A stretch of 15,191 bases of DNA from Eubacteriales bacterium (GCA_030625285.1 DAOURC010000008.1:1-15191); one strand, 5' to 3'. Shown: positions 7,524 through 14,829, counted from the first letter of the stretch. Made by a program: numbers and translations. The notes: generated by a model not told the origin, from the letters alone.

Positions 7524-7903
7524 TTCACAACCTTCTTTACAATAATATCTCTTTTATATTCATAAGCTATTTTCTTGATTTTATGCTTTAGAAATCCTGT
7601 AATCCATCCAAACTCACTATCACCGATTACCGACACCGAAATAATATCTCCTAATCCCTTATCCTCATCATCAACTTCGATGATTACATTATTGACTCCA
7701 ATGCCTTTTAATTTTTCTTCAATGTCAATTTTCTGACTCGATGAAAGCGTTCCATTGTCTTCCAACGCATATAAGTATGGCCTCATCAAGTATATAATCT
7801 CAATATTTTTATTTATCACCATAACAAATGTAAATATCATCACAGATATAATCAGTATCACTATGATTGAATACGTTATAGTAATAGGTAGTGTAGTATT
7901 CAA
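7520..7903 (-). CDS. Small single-TM protein of the Tad locus, possibly DUF4320-like
   Basis: A 127-residue protein with an N-terminal transmembrane helix (about 8-32), a charged segment starting NKNIEIIYLMRPYLYALEDNG, and a soluble domain with a V-N-N-V-I-I-E-V strand. The 'R-P-Y-L ... G-T-L' region recalls DUF4320, a TadE-like family found in clostridial Flp loci; this is a recollection, not an alignment. The start is TTG (7903) in a TTGA overlap with the stop of the Flp-like gene. No clear Shine-Dalgarno precedes it, so it depends on ribosomes terminating on the pilin gene. That would keep it well below the pilin level, as expected for a minor pilin. Confidence 0.72.
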   Translation of the reverse strand: MNTTLPITITYSIIVILIISVMIFTFVMVINKNIEIIYLMRPYLYALEDNGTLSSSQKIDIEEKLKGIGVNNVIIEVDDEDKGLGDIISVSVIGDSEFGWITGFLKHKIKKIAYEYKRDIIVKKVVN

Positions 7904-8112
7904 TTAGTTACAAAAATCTCATTTTTTATTGTTGTCTCCCACCAATCATCAAGTTCTGTTACAGCTTTTTGAGATATTCCCTTTATCCCTGGGAATAGTA
8001 TAAATACTGCAACGATTAGAGCAATCGCTATGCTTAGTAAAGCACTGATTCCAAATTCTCCTCTCTCATTGGATAAAAACTTCTTGAATTTCTTCTTTAA
8101 ATTATTAATCAT
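7900..8112 (-). CDS. Flp-like (type IVb) pilin candidate
   Basis: Seventy residues, the size of Flp pilins. A lysine-rich leader (INNLKKKFKKFLSNERG) is followed by a long hydrophobic helix (about 20-42, FGISALLSIAIALIVAVFIL), then a short tail with a W-W pair. Leader, hydrophobic helix and position after tadC fit the major pilin. The cleavage site is unusual: canonical Flp pilins have G, then cleavage, then Glu at +5 with a Tyr next, whereas here Glu directly follows the only likely Gly (RG-EFG). The ribosome binding site AGGAGG (8122-8117) lies 4 nt before the ATG and is the strongest in the operon, as expected for the most abundant subunit. It overlaps the tadC stop codon. No prepilin peptidase gene is in the window. 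Confidence 0.75.
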   Translation of the reverse strand: MINNLKKKFKKFLSNERGEFGISALLSIAIALIVAVFILFPGIKGISQKAVTELDDWWETTIKNEIFVTN

Positions 8113-8120
8113 AACTCCTC

Positions 8121-8817
8121 CTAATATATATTTTCTATAGATTCCATGAATTCAATAAATATCGGGTAACTAATTAAAAATATCAATACAGCAGCCAATA
8201 GCATACCTGCAAAAAAAATCTTAAGTTTATTCCTATCCCCCTTTTTTTGAATAATTCCAATGTATTTATTGAACATCATATCTTCTTGATACTTAAGCAC
8301 TTCGTTTCTCATTCCAACCTGAAGGGCATTTTTTATCGCATATTCAACTGAAAAATACTCTTCTTTATCAAATTTTTTAGAAATGTTTTCAAGATATTCT
8401 GTTAAATTATAATGTCGAAGATATTTTTCCCCCTCCTTTTTAAGATGTTGTTTTATTTCATTGTTATTCACTACTTTGTATATTTTAGAAATAATATCTT
8501 CAAGTCTGAGTCCAGCATTAATTTGATTATTGATAAAACTAAATATTTGATATAAAACAATTTGTGAATTTTCTCGCTTTTTATTGATACTAATATTTTT
8601 CAATGTTTCATAGATTAACAAAACTATAAAAGACAATAAACTCGTTTTTTCTATGTCTATTTGATTTCTAAAAAAAAATAATTACTATTATAGAACACCA
8701 TAGAAAAATAATTTCATTGTAATACTCTTCTATAATCCTGTATTTTCTATGAGGATAAACTCTTTCAATCAGAATATAAAATATGTATATAAGCAATAAC
8801 CATTGAATAATTATCAT
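8121..8817 (-). pseudogene. TadC-like type II/IV secretion F-domain protein, split by a frameshift in a T9 tract
   Basis: An ATG at 8817, five bases after AAGGAG, opens a frame (MIIIQWLLLIYIFYIL) that ends at TAG (8670-8668) after 49 codons. Dropping one T from the nine T's just before it joins the frame to the downstream reading frame that runs to 8121, giving a 231-residue protein. The joined protein has transmembrane helices near 2-18, 34-50 and 60-73, a GspF/TadC cytoplasmic domain (LYQIFSFINNQINAGLRLEDI onward) and a C-terminal helix (about 205-222). The downstream part alone (8636-8121, from a TTG) has no ribosome binding site and lacks the first two helices, so it is not a credible independent gene. 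The break may be a real mutation, a phase-variable switch, a slippage-decoded gene or an assembly error. TadC normally forms the inner-membrane platform with TadB. Confidence 0.75.
8670..8678. repeat. A9 homopolymer (T9 on the coding strand) at the tadC frame break
   Basis: Nine A's on the plus strand read as T9 in the gene. An eight-T version restores one open frame. Tracts of this length are prone to slipped-strand mispairing and to RNA polymerase slippage. Confidence 0.9.
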
Positions 8818-8826
8818 AAATACTCC

Positions 8827-9342
8827 TTAATAGCTATATTTTCCCACATCGTAGAATATTACCAGAGCTATGCATATTGAAAACAGCGAAATAATTATGA
8901 TTAAATTATTTGATAACCCTTTAATATAAACTCTAATTAATGCGAGTATTGTTAAAAATATCATTATGAATAAAAATATCCTGTCTTTATAATTTTTTAT
9001 ACTGTTGTTATATAAGGTTTCTTCAATATTAAATGCTTCATGTTCGAATTTTGATAACAATTTCAACATATCTCCGTTATTCTCAATTACTGATTGAATA
9101 TTGATAAAGACATTTCTCATAAATGGTGATTTTATAGTATTCAAGTCTTGTTCTAGAGCCACAGATGCTTCCATTCCCCTATTAATCCTTAAAATGAAGT
9201 TTTCGAAAAAATCATTATAGCGACTACCTACTCCTTGTTCATATGTCTTTTTAAAAATAAATACCGCATTATTATCAACCGAAGCCCATCTTGTCATTGT
9301 ACTCAGTAATTTAATATTTTCATTTTTTTTAAAACTGTTCAT
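8827..9342 (-). CDS. TadB-like type II secretion F-domain protein
   Basis: A 171-residue protein: an amphipathic cytoplasmic GspF-like domain (about 20-115, including FENFILRINRGMEASVALEQD and the I-E-N-N-G-D-M stretch typical of TadB/TadC), then two transmembrane helices near 120-140 and 144-162. It is shorter than proteobacterial TadB (about 300 residues) and lacks N-terminal helices, so it may form the platform together with the TadC-like product. The ATG at 9342 is preferred because GGAGAG lies 6 nt upstream; the open extension to 9384 lies inside tadA. It overlaps tadA by 14 nt and ends 9 nt before the tadC start. The assignment rests on domain plan and order (tadA-tadB-tadC), with moderate sequence resemblance. 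Confidence 0.78.
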   Translation of the reverse strand: MNSFKKNENIKLLSTMTRWASVDNNAVFIFKKTYEQGVGSRYNDFFENFILRINRGMEASVALEQDLNTIKSPFMRNVFINIQSVIENNGDMLKLLSKFEHEAFNIEETLYNNSIKNYKDRIFLFIMIFLTILALIRVYIKGLSNNLIIIISLFSICIALVIFYDVGKYSY

Positions 9343-10423
9343 GATTTTCTCTCCTATAGACGACTTTCCATTTTTTATCTTCAATCAATGCGATTTCAAC
9401 AACTTTATATTTCCTCATATAAATTATATAGTCTAAACTTCTACCTATAATGCTTTTGATTTCATTATCTTCGTTACCAATTATTTTTGAGTTGATCAAC
9501 ATCTTTAATCTAGGTATAACTTCTTTATATCCAGAGGCATGTATAGTTCCAAAAGTTATATGATCTGTCAATCCAGCCATAATAAATTCCCACGCTTCAG
9601 GACCGACAATTTCTCCAATGCAATACCCATCAAGTGATAATGTAAGTCCATCTCTTATAAGATCAGATAAATTCACATTTTTCCCGTATTCATTTACAAC
9701 AATCTTTTCAACAATGAAATTATCACTCTTAGGATATAATTCATTTTCCGATTCACATACTAAAAACCTTTTATCATTTGGAATATAGTCTAGAATGCTT
9801 CTTAGCAGTGTTGTTTTCCCTGCTCCACCTCTACCGCAAATCAAAATATTTTTTTCGCGTTCAACGATATCTTTAATTAAATCAACAACATGCTTATCAA
9901 CCATTTCAACGCTCATCAAATCATCAAATGTATAACTGTTTTTTTTATGCTTTCTTATGCTTAAATTCGGTCCTAATGAACTCCTCGGAGGTATGCTTGC
10001 AGATATTCTCAATAGCCTTTCATGATCATCGACTCTATCATGGTTGTGTGTACTATTTAATTTTCCTCCATTTCTCAATATTATTAATTTGCAATAAGAT
10101 AGAAATTCATTTACATTTCTAAACTGAACATCGCTTTTATAATGGTTACCTCTTTTTTTAAAAATAATATTATCGTATCGAGTAATGTTAATGTCGCTAA
10201 TTTCTTCATCTTCTATGAGGTCTTGTAGTATTCCATATCCAAACATATGATTAAAAAGCGCTTTTGCAATATAATCAATTTCCGTTTGATTATTTAACAT
10301 TTCACTTTCAATAATTTTCTTATAAAATTGATCATAATTTTTTGTCGTTTCAATTTCCTTCATAAATCCTAAATCACTTTCCAACATTTCACTTGCAATT
10401 TTCTCAATGCTTATCTCTTTCAT
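9329..10423 (-). CDS. tadA: Pilus assembly ATPase TadA/CpaF
   Basis: A hexameric secretion ATPase (GspE/VirB11 superfamily) that drives pilin assembly from the cytoplasmic face. In its 364 residues, an N-terminal domain (about 1-180) carries the ISDINITRYDNI motif typical of CpaF. Next come Walker A GRGGAGKTT (197-205), the acidic box CESENELYP (223-231), Walker B GYCIGEI with E271, and the His box GTIHASG (292-298). The usual R-P-D-R just before Walker B is changed here to L-D-G-Y, a small departure from the CpaF norm. All ATPase residues are intact. ATG follows GAGGCGGTGATTGC, with only 4 nt separating it from the TadZ-like gene upstream. Confidence 0.92.
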   Translation of the reverse strand: MKEISIEKIASEMLESDLGFMKEIETTKNYDQFYKKIIESEMLNNQTEIDYIAKALFNHMFGYGILQDLIEDEEISDINITRYDNIIFKKRGNHYKSDVQFRNVNEFLSYCKLIILRNGGKLNSTHNHDRVDDHERLLRISASIPPRSSLGPNLSIRKHKKNSYTFDDLMSVEMVDKHVVDLIKDIVEREKNILICGRGGAGKTTLLRSILDYIPNDKRFLVCESENELYPKSDNFIVEKIVVNEYGKNVNLSDLIRDGLTLSLDGYCIGEIVGPEAWEFIMAGLTDHITFGTIHASGYKEVIPRLKMLINSKIIGNEDNEIKSIIGRSLDYIIYMRKYKVVEIALIEDKKWKVVYRRENHEQF

Positions 10424-10427
10424 GCAA

Positions 10428-11423
10428 TCACCGCCTCTCCACTATTTTATTAAATGTTTTTTTGTACTCTCCTATCATTTTTTTATTCATATCTTTTAGA
10501 TCAATCCATCTGAGCAATTTACCATCCGTTAAAAAGTGTTTTTTATTGAGTACTACATATTTATCCAAAAGCAAATTATCCTTAAGAAAAAAATAGTCTC
10601 CAATGAATGACTTGTTTTTAATCCCTACATAACTACACCTATTAAACTTTTTTGAACCATTGTTCACATTTATAATATTTTCATATGATATTTTATTTGC
10701 AACAATTACATGACTAAATAATTTCCCCAGTTTGCTATCGCATCGTTTTTCATCAAAATAGACAATGAGAAACTCAAAATCCTCTCTGCACTTGTTTATA
10801 AAATCCTCTAACATCAGATTTTCATCGTTTATATAACCACCTGGGAAAGAAACTAAATGAAATTTTCTGTACTTATTCTTAGCGTTTACTTTTTCAAAAC
10901 TATACATTTCATTAATATATATTTTTTCATCCTTTAAATTTACTTTGAGTCTTTTATCAGAAAAACAATTGATAGAATCACCGTCGATAAATAAAATGTT
11001 TTTCTCATAGCTCATTGCTTCTGTCAATAGAATGGCAAATTCGAAACTGCCACTAACTCCTATGATTTTTTTACTCTCATCAAACGACTTCTCTATATGA
11101 ATATTTTGATTATCATCTAAGTACTTCAACTCTTTTATTATTTGATATCCTTGATTTTTAAGAAAATTTATATATGGTTTTATTGATTTTCCTTTAACCC
11201 ACAAAATTATTTTCAATTTATTATTCTGGATGAAAACATTTTCTCTTTTTAAGATTTCAATATCGTCAATGAAAATAATAATTTGATCATACTCATCAAT
11301 CTTAAAATCAATAATATTCATAGAATTGAAATCTACAAATACTCCAAAGTTGTATTTTTCCCTATAAATCAATTTTTCAATCTTATTAATACTTTTAAAA
11401 TCACCAACAATAATTCGATTCAT
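10428..11423 (-). CDS. TadZ/CpaE-like protein with degenerate P-loop (putative pilus localisation factor)
   Basis: The 331-residue protein is rich in Lys, Asn, Ile and Phe. Residues 1-100 look like a receiver-type alpha/beta domain (FGVFVDFN, QIIIFIDDIE, KLKIILWVKG). From about 119 the pattern follows a MinD/ParA-type ATPase: KIIGVSGSFEFAILLTEAM stands where the P-loop should be, KNILFIDGDS (141-150) matches the strand and DxD after it, and FEFLIVYFD matches the Walker B strand. The lysine and threonine of the P-loop are gone, so ATP hydrolysis is doubtful. CpaE/TadZ proteins place Tad pili at a cell pole. Being first in the operon directly before tadA supports the call. The start has AAGGTGAT five bases upstream. 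I did not align it, so remote homology is inferred. Confidence 0.68.
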   Translation of the reverse strand: MNRIIVGDFKSINKIEKLIYREKYNFGVFVDFNSMNIIDFKIDEYDQIIIFIDDIEILKRENVFIQNNKLKIILWVKGKSIKPYINFLKNQGYQIIKELKYLDDNQNIHIEKSFDESKKIIGVSGSFEFAILLTEAMSYEKNILFIDGDSINCFSDKRLKVNLKDEKIYINEMYSFEKVNAKNKYRKFHLVSFPGGYINDENLMLEDFINKCREDFEFLIVYFDEKRCDSKLGKLFSHVIVANKISYENIINVNNGSKKFNRCSYVGIKNKSFIGDYFFLKDNLLLDKYVVLNKKHFLTDGKLLRWIDLKDMNKKMIGEYKKTFNKIVERR

Positions 11424-11440
11424 CTAATCACCTTAAAATA

Positions 11441-11446
11441 ATTATA
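11441..11446 (-). promoter_or_regulatory. Possible -10 box of the Tad operon promoter
   Basis: TATAAT on the minus strand, 17 nt before the TadZ-like start codon. The spot 17 nt upstream reads ATTTAT, a poor -35, and the implied leader is only about 10 nt. ATGGAAAT and ATATCCAT (about 11488 and 11456) flank the AT-rich promoter as a near-palindrome that a regulator might use. A separate promoter is expected because a strong terminator lies just upstream. Confidence 0.35.
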
Positions 11447-11499
11447 CTCACGAAATGGATATAATAAATATATATTCTATAAATTTCCATTATGTACAC

Positions 11500-11523
11500 A
11501 AAAAAAAAGAGCCGTATAGGCTC
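11500..11523 (-). terminator. Rho-independent terminator after rplY
   Basis: Read on the minus strand: GAGCC, a 5-nt loop, GGCTC and then T9. It begins 6 nt after the rplY stop codon and separates housekeeping transcription from the Tad operon. Confidence 0.9.
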
Positions 11524-11528
11524 GATTC

Positions 11529-12143
11529 TTATAAAATTTCTAGTTGTTCTTCTATTGTAGTTGTTTCTTCTTCCTCTTCACTATCTGATGTTTCAGATTT
11601 TCCAATTACTGAAACAACTATTTTATCTGCTTCATCATTAATTTCTACACCTTTAGGAAGAAGTGCTTCAAGATCAGCTACAACAATTTGTTCGCCTGCC
11701 ACTTTACCTTCGACATCAATAGTTATTGAGTCGATTAAATTTTTCGGCAACGCTGTTATTTCAACATCATGCATAGTCTGTTGAACTACTGTTCTTTTGT
11801 CTTCTATACTTTCTTTGTTGATTAAATGAATTGGAATTTGAATTTTTATTGCCTCTCCAGCTTTCAACATCTGAAAATCGACATGTTCAACAAATCGAGT
11901 GACTGGGTTCCTTTGAACGTCTTTAAGAACTGCAGCTTGTTTCTTTCTTCCAATTTTCAATTCAGTTTTTGCTCCAACTGCATTAGATTCTAAAAATTTC
12001 TCAATATCTTTAGTTGATAAAGATATATGCAAAGTTTCAGCACCATGTCCATAAATGACTCCTGGAATAACACCTTCATCTCTCAATTTGTTTACTTTAT
12101 TCTTTCCAATCTCTGTTCTTTTTTTTACATTTAATATGCTCAT
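11529..12143 (-). CDS. rplY: 50S ribosomal protein L25 / general stress protein Ctc
   Basis: The long (Ctc/TL5) form of L25, which binds 5S rRNA. It has 204 residues from the preferred start: an N-terminal L25 domain (MSILNVKKRTEIGKNKVNKL, GVIPGVIYG, about 1-92), a C-terminal beta domain (about 93-180, with ITALPKNLIDSITIDV) and a glutamate-rich tail. Two ATGs are in frame: the one at 12149 is only 2 nt from GGAGG, while the one at 12143 has an 8-nt gap and is chosen. In Bacillus subtilis ctc is under sigma-B stress control; here a sigma-A-like promoter is visible, so stress control cannot be assumed. Its position after recR is unusual enough to note; it has its own promoter and terminator. 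Confidence 0.94.
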   Translation of the reverse strand: MSILNVKKRTEIGKNKVNKLRDEGVIPGVIYGHGAETLHISLSTKDIEKFLESNAVGAKTELKIGRKKQAAVLKDVQRNPVTRFVEHVDFQMLKAGEAIKIQIPIHLINKESIEDKRTVVQQTMHDVEITALPKNLIDSITIDVEGKVAGEQIVVADLEALLPKGVEINDEADKIVVSVIGKSETSDSEEEEETTTIEEQLEIL

Positions 12144-12175
12144 TCTCATTCCCTCCCGTCTTTGGTTCTACTTAC

Positions 12176-12204
12176 ATTAAACCAAATTTTCTGACAATTT
12201 ACAA
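12176..12204 (-). promoter_or_regulatory. Probable rplY promoter
   Basis: On the minus strand, TTGTAA (12204-12199), a 17-nt spacer and TTTAAT (12181-12176). It sits directly after the recR stop codon and predicts a leader of about 25 nt containing the GGGAGGG ribosome binding site. Confidence 0.5.
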
Positions 12205-12205
12205 A

Positions 12206-12805
12206 TTATAATTCATGCCGACTCTCAAGAGCTTTTATGATAGTAATCTCATCTGCAAATTCTATGTCTCCACCAACAGGTACTCCATGTGCAATTCTTG
12301 TAATTTTTATACCGAACGTTGAAAGTAGTTTTGATAAATATACAGCTGTAGCTTCTCCTTCAATTGTAGGACTATTTGCTAAAATCAATTCTTGGATATC
12401 TTCTGTTCCCAATCTGGTAATCAGTTCTTTAATTTTAATATCATCTGGTCCTATCCCATCTAATGGAGATAGGCTTCCGTGAAGCACATGATATAGCCCT
12501 TTATATTCTTTTGTTCTCTCTATCGCCAAAAGATCTTTAGGAGAATCCACAATACAAATTGTAGATTCATCTCTTTTTGAATTCTGGCAGATATAACAGT
12601 ATTCTTGATCCGTTAAATGAAAGCATTTCTTACAATAATGTGTATTTTCTTTAGCGTTAATAATTGAGTTCGCCATTCTTTTGACATCTTCGTTATTCAT
12701 ATTGATTATATAGAAAGCCAACCTCTGAGCTGTTTTTCGCCCAATACCAGGTAGTCTTGCCAGTTGATCTATCAGCGAATTCATAGATTCAGGAAAATTT
12801 ATCAT
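12206..12805 (-). CDS. recR: Recombination mediator protein RecR
   Basis: RecR acts with RecO (and RecF) to load RecA at single-strand gaps. The 199 residues are the standard length. Visible are a helix-hairpin-helix (LPGIGRKTAQRLAF, 18-31), a zinc finger with C58, C61, C70 and C73, and a Toprim domain with VDSPKDLLAIERT (86-98), LSPLDGIGPDDI (112-123), PTIEGEATA (146-154) and AHGVPVGGDIEFAD (172-185). The ATG follows AGGGG and lies 8 nt after the ybaB stop, part of the common dnaX-ybaB-recR operon. No residue expected of the family is missing. Confidence 0.97.
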   Translation of the reverse strand: MINFPESMNSLIDQLARLPGIGRKTAQRLAFYIINMNNEDVKRMANSIINAKENTHYCKKCFHLTDQEYCYICQNSKRDESTICIVDSPKDLLAIERTKEYKGLYHVLHGSLSPLDGIGPDDIKIKELITRLGTEDIQELILANSPTIEGEATAVYLSKLLSTFGIKITRIAHGVPVGGDIEFADEITIIKALESRHEL

Positions 12806-12813
12806 CTTAACCC

Positions 12814-13152
12814 CTATAGTAAACCTGGTATATTCATTCCACCAGTTACTTTTGACATTTCCTTATTTACAGTTTCGTCGGCAGTTTTGTTTGCTTGGTT
12901 GACTGCTGCAATAATCAAATCTTGCAACATTTCAATATCATCAGTATCGACAACTGATTCATCAAGTTTAACTTCCAACAATTCTTTCTTTCCATTAACC
13001 TTTACTAATACAGCACCACCGCCAACAGAAGCTTCAAAAGTTTTATTTTCTACTTCATCCTGCATTTTAGCCATATCCTTTTGCATCTTCTGCATTTGTT
13101 TCATCATGTTATTCATATTTCCCGGCATAGCCATCTTTTTTCCTTTTGCCAT
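12814..13152 (-). CDS. YbaB/EbfC family nucleoid-associated protein
   Basis: A small DNA-binding protein (112 residues) that forms a dimer with a tweezer-like fold. The N-terminus is rich in Met, Gly and Lys ([20 protein letters not shown], a coiled-coil-like helix). It is followed by the conserved [17 protein letters not shown] strand region and the C-terminal helix [22 protein letters not shown] lies 8 nt before the ATG. It is 12 nt after dnaX and 8 nt before recR, the classic order, which suggests work near replication or repair; its precise role is unsettled in the family. Confidence 0.95.
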   Translation of the reverse strand: MAKGKKMAMPGNMNNMMKQMQKMQKDMAKMQDEVENKTFEASVGGGAVLVKVNGKKELLEVKLDESVVDTDDIEMLQDLIIAAVNQANKTADETVNKEMSKVTGGMNIPGLL

Positions 13153-13164
13153 TTTTAGTTCCTC

Positions 13165-14727
13165 CTATTTAATTTCTAAAATTTCTTCAAATTCTTTTCC
13201 AAGAAAATTTTTTATTTTTTCTACATTGTCTTTCTCGACAATTTTTTCTTCTTTCATAATAGCATCGACTGAATATCTTTTACCCGTATGTTCTAAAATA
13301 ATTTTTTCGATTGTATTTTTATTGTCTTGCTGCATAACATTTTCCATATGAAATTCATAACCGATTTGATACTCGATCGTTATTTTCATATCTTCAACTT
13401 TTTTTAGAACTCCTTCAATCAAAAAGGCATGAACTATCTTCTTTTTTTGATTAACCTTCGCCAATATCTGATTCCATTGATCAAATATATCCCCATTATT
13501 TTCATCTATTACCCGGGAAATAATTTCTTGTTTTTCAGTACTTCTATCGTTTGTTTCAATAATTTGAATATCTTTTTTAGCTTCTACAACAGCAGGTTTT
13601 GAAATTGGCTTTTCAACTTCTTGTACACTGCTTTCGTTGTTGAATAAAAGACTTATTGCGATAAGTGATAATTCTAAATTCAACCTCGGATTTGCTGCAT
13701 ATTTCAATTTTCCTATTCCTTGATTCAATATATCAATAGTCTGCTGTAAAGTCATCAATTTGACACCTTTAAATTCATTTATTAAAACTTCTTGTCTTTC
13801 AACCGACAACTCAATTATCTCATTCGTTTCACCAAAGACATTCGCCAATGTAATATTTCGCAAAAATTCTAATAATTGATTAAAAATACTGCTGACAGAA
13901 ATTCCACAGGAAAGCATATTGTTGAGAACTATCAAAGCTTCATCTATATGGTCGTTAACAATGGAAGTCATAATTTTCATAAGATCATTGAATTCAACAA
14001 TTCCTAAAGTTTTTGTAGCCGATTCGAGAGAAATGTGCCCCTCGGATTTTGATACCACTTTTTCTAATAAGCTCAGTGCATCTCTCATGGCACCATCACT
14101 TTTTATTGCAATCTGTTCTAAGACTTCTTCATCACAAGTAACATCAATATCATTTAATATAAATTTCATCCTATCAATCATATCTACCAATCTAACTCTT
14201 TTGAAGTCATATCTTTGACAACGAGATAGAATAGTCACTGGAATCTTTTCAGGTTCCGTTGTAGCCAGGATAAACATAACATGCTCAGATGGTTCTTCAA
14301 GCGTTTTAAGTAGTGCGTTAAAAGCTCCAGTAGAAAGCATTTGCACCTCGTCGATTATATATACTTTATACTTGCCTTTCGATGGTAGGTATTTTGAGTG
14401 CTCTCTTAATTCTCTTATATTGTCGACACCATTATTTGATGCAGCATCGATTTCTATAACATCCATAAAACTTTCATTATTTATTTCTTTACAAATCTCA
14501 CATTCGTTACATGGATTTCCATCATGCAAATTAAGACAATTTACTGTTTTTGCAAGTATTTTAGCGGTCGATGTCTTTCCTGTTCCCCTTATTCCAGAGA
14601 ATAAATACGCATGGCCAAATTTACCGTTTATTATCTGGTTTTTTAAAATTTCAGTTATCTCTGATTGTCCGACTATTTCATTGAAATTGTTTGGTCTGTA
14701 CTTTCGATAAAGTGCTAAATAGCTCAT
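13165..14727 (-). CDS. dnaX: DNA polymerase III subunit gamma/tau
   Basis: The clamp-loader ATPase. From the ATG at 14727 it has 520 residues and begins MSYLALYRKYRPNNFNEIVG, the family's standard start. The four-residue longer start at 14739 is rejected because GGAGG stands 5 nt before 14727. Domain I carries Walker A GIRGTGKT (45-52), zinc cysteines C64, C73, C76, C79, Walker B IIDEVQM (124-130), and sensor-1 and arginine-finger region ATTEP...SRC (155-170). Domain III spans roughly 240-365, followed by a variable linker and a short tau C-terminus. An A AAA AAG heptamer in the right phase (A run 13448-13442, AAG being codon 429) could permit a -1 shift with a stop eight codons on. It starts the dnaX-ybaB-recR operon. 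Confidence 0.97.
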   Translation of the reverse strand: MSYLALYRKYRPNNFNEIVGQSEITEILKNQIINGKFGHAYLFSGIRGTGKTSTAKILAKTVNCLNLHDGNPCNECEICKEINNESFMDVIEIDAASNNGVDNIRELREHSKYLPSKGKYKVYIIDEVQMLSTGAFNALLKTLEEPSEHVMFILATTEPEKIPVTILSRCQRYDFKRVRLVDMIDRMKFILNDIDVTCDEEVLEQIAIKSDGAMRDALSLLEKVVSKSEGHISLESATKTLGIVEFNDLMKIMTSIVNDHIDEALIVLNNMLSCGISVSSIFNQLLEFLRNITLANVFGETNEIIELSVERQEVLINEFKGVKLMTLQQTIDILNQGIGKLKYAANPRLNLELSLIAISLLFNNESSVQEVEKPISKPAVVEAKKDIQIIETNDRSTEKQEIISRVIDENNGDIFDQWNQILAKVNQKKKIVHAFLIEGVLKKVEDMKITIEYQIGYEFHMENVMQQDNKNTIEKIILEHTGKRYSVDAIMKEEKIVEKDNVEKIKNFLGKEFEEILEIK

Positions 14728-14760
14728 TATATCCTCCATGATTGTTTTCTATCTATGAAT

Positions 14761-14766
14761 ATTATA
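14761..14766 (-). promoter_or_regulatory. Possible -10 box of the dnaX operon promoter
   Basis: TATAAT on the minus strand, about 33 nt before the dnaX start and just downstream of the SRP RNA terminator. The region 17 nt upstream (TTTATA) is a poor -35. A promoter here is likely from context but weakly supported by sequence. Confidence 0.4.
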
Positions 14767-14779
14767 TATCTTATCAACT

Positions 14780-14816
14780 ACAATATAAAAGAAAAATCAC
14801 TTATTAAGTGATTTTT
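14780..14816 (-). terminator. Rho-independent terminator after the SRP RNA
   Basis: An 11-bp stem (AAAAATCACTT at 14792-14802 with AAGTGATTTTT at 14806-14816, 3-nt loop). On the minus strand the stem runs into TTTTTCTTTTAT. It can also act on the plus strand, where T's follow as well, so it may be bidirectional. Confidence 0.75.
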
Positions 14817-14829
14817 TTTTATAATTAAG

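Noticed and set aside
8121..8636. An independent short TadC gene starting at TTG 8636
   Set aside because: There is no Shine-Dalgarno before it, the frame stays open upstream to the T9 tract, and the upstream ATG frame supplies the missing helices and a good ribosome binding site.
12161..12186. TTTGGTT/AACCAAA inverted repeat before rplY as an L25 autoregulatory leader
   Set aside because: The predicted rplY promoter (-10 at 12181-12176) overlaps one arm, so the hairpin would not be in the transcript; it is also short and AT-rich.
12764..13351. 195-codon plus-strand frame opposite ybaB, recR and dnaX
   Set aside because: The protein is a Ser/Phe/Ile-rich antisense reading of three certain genes; it has no domain pattern and no start signal.
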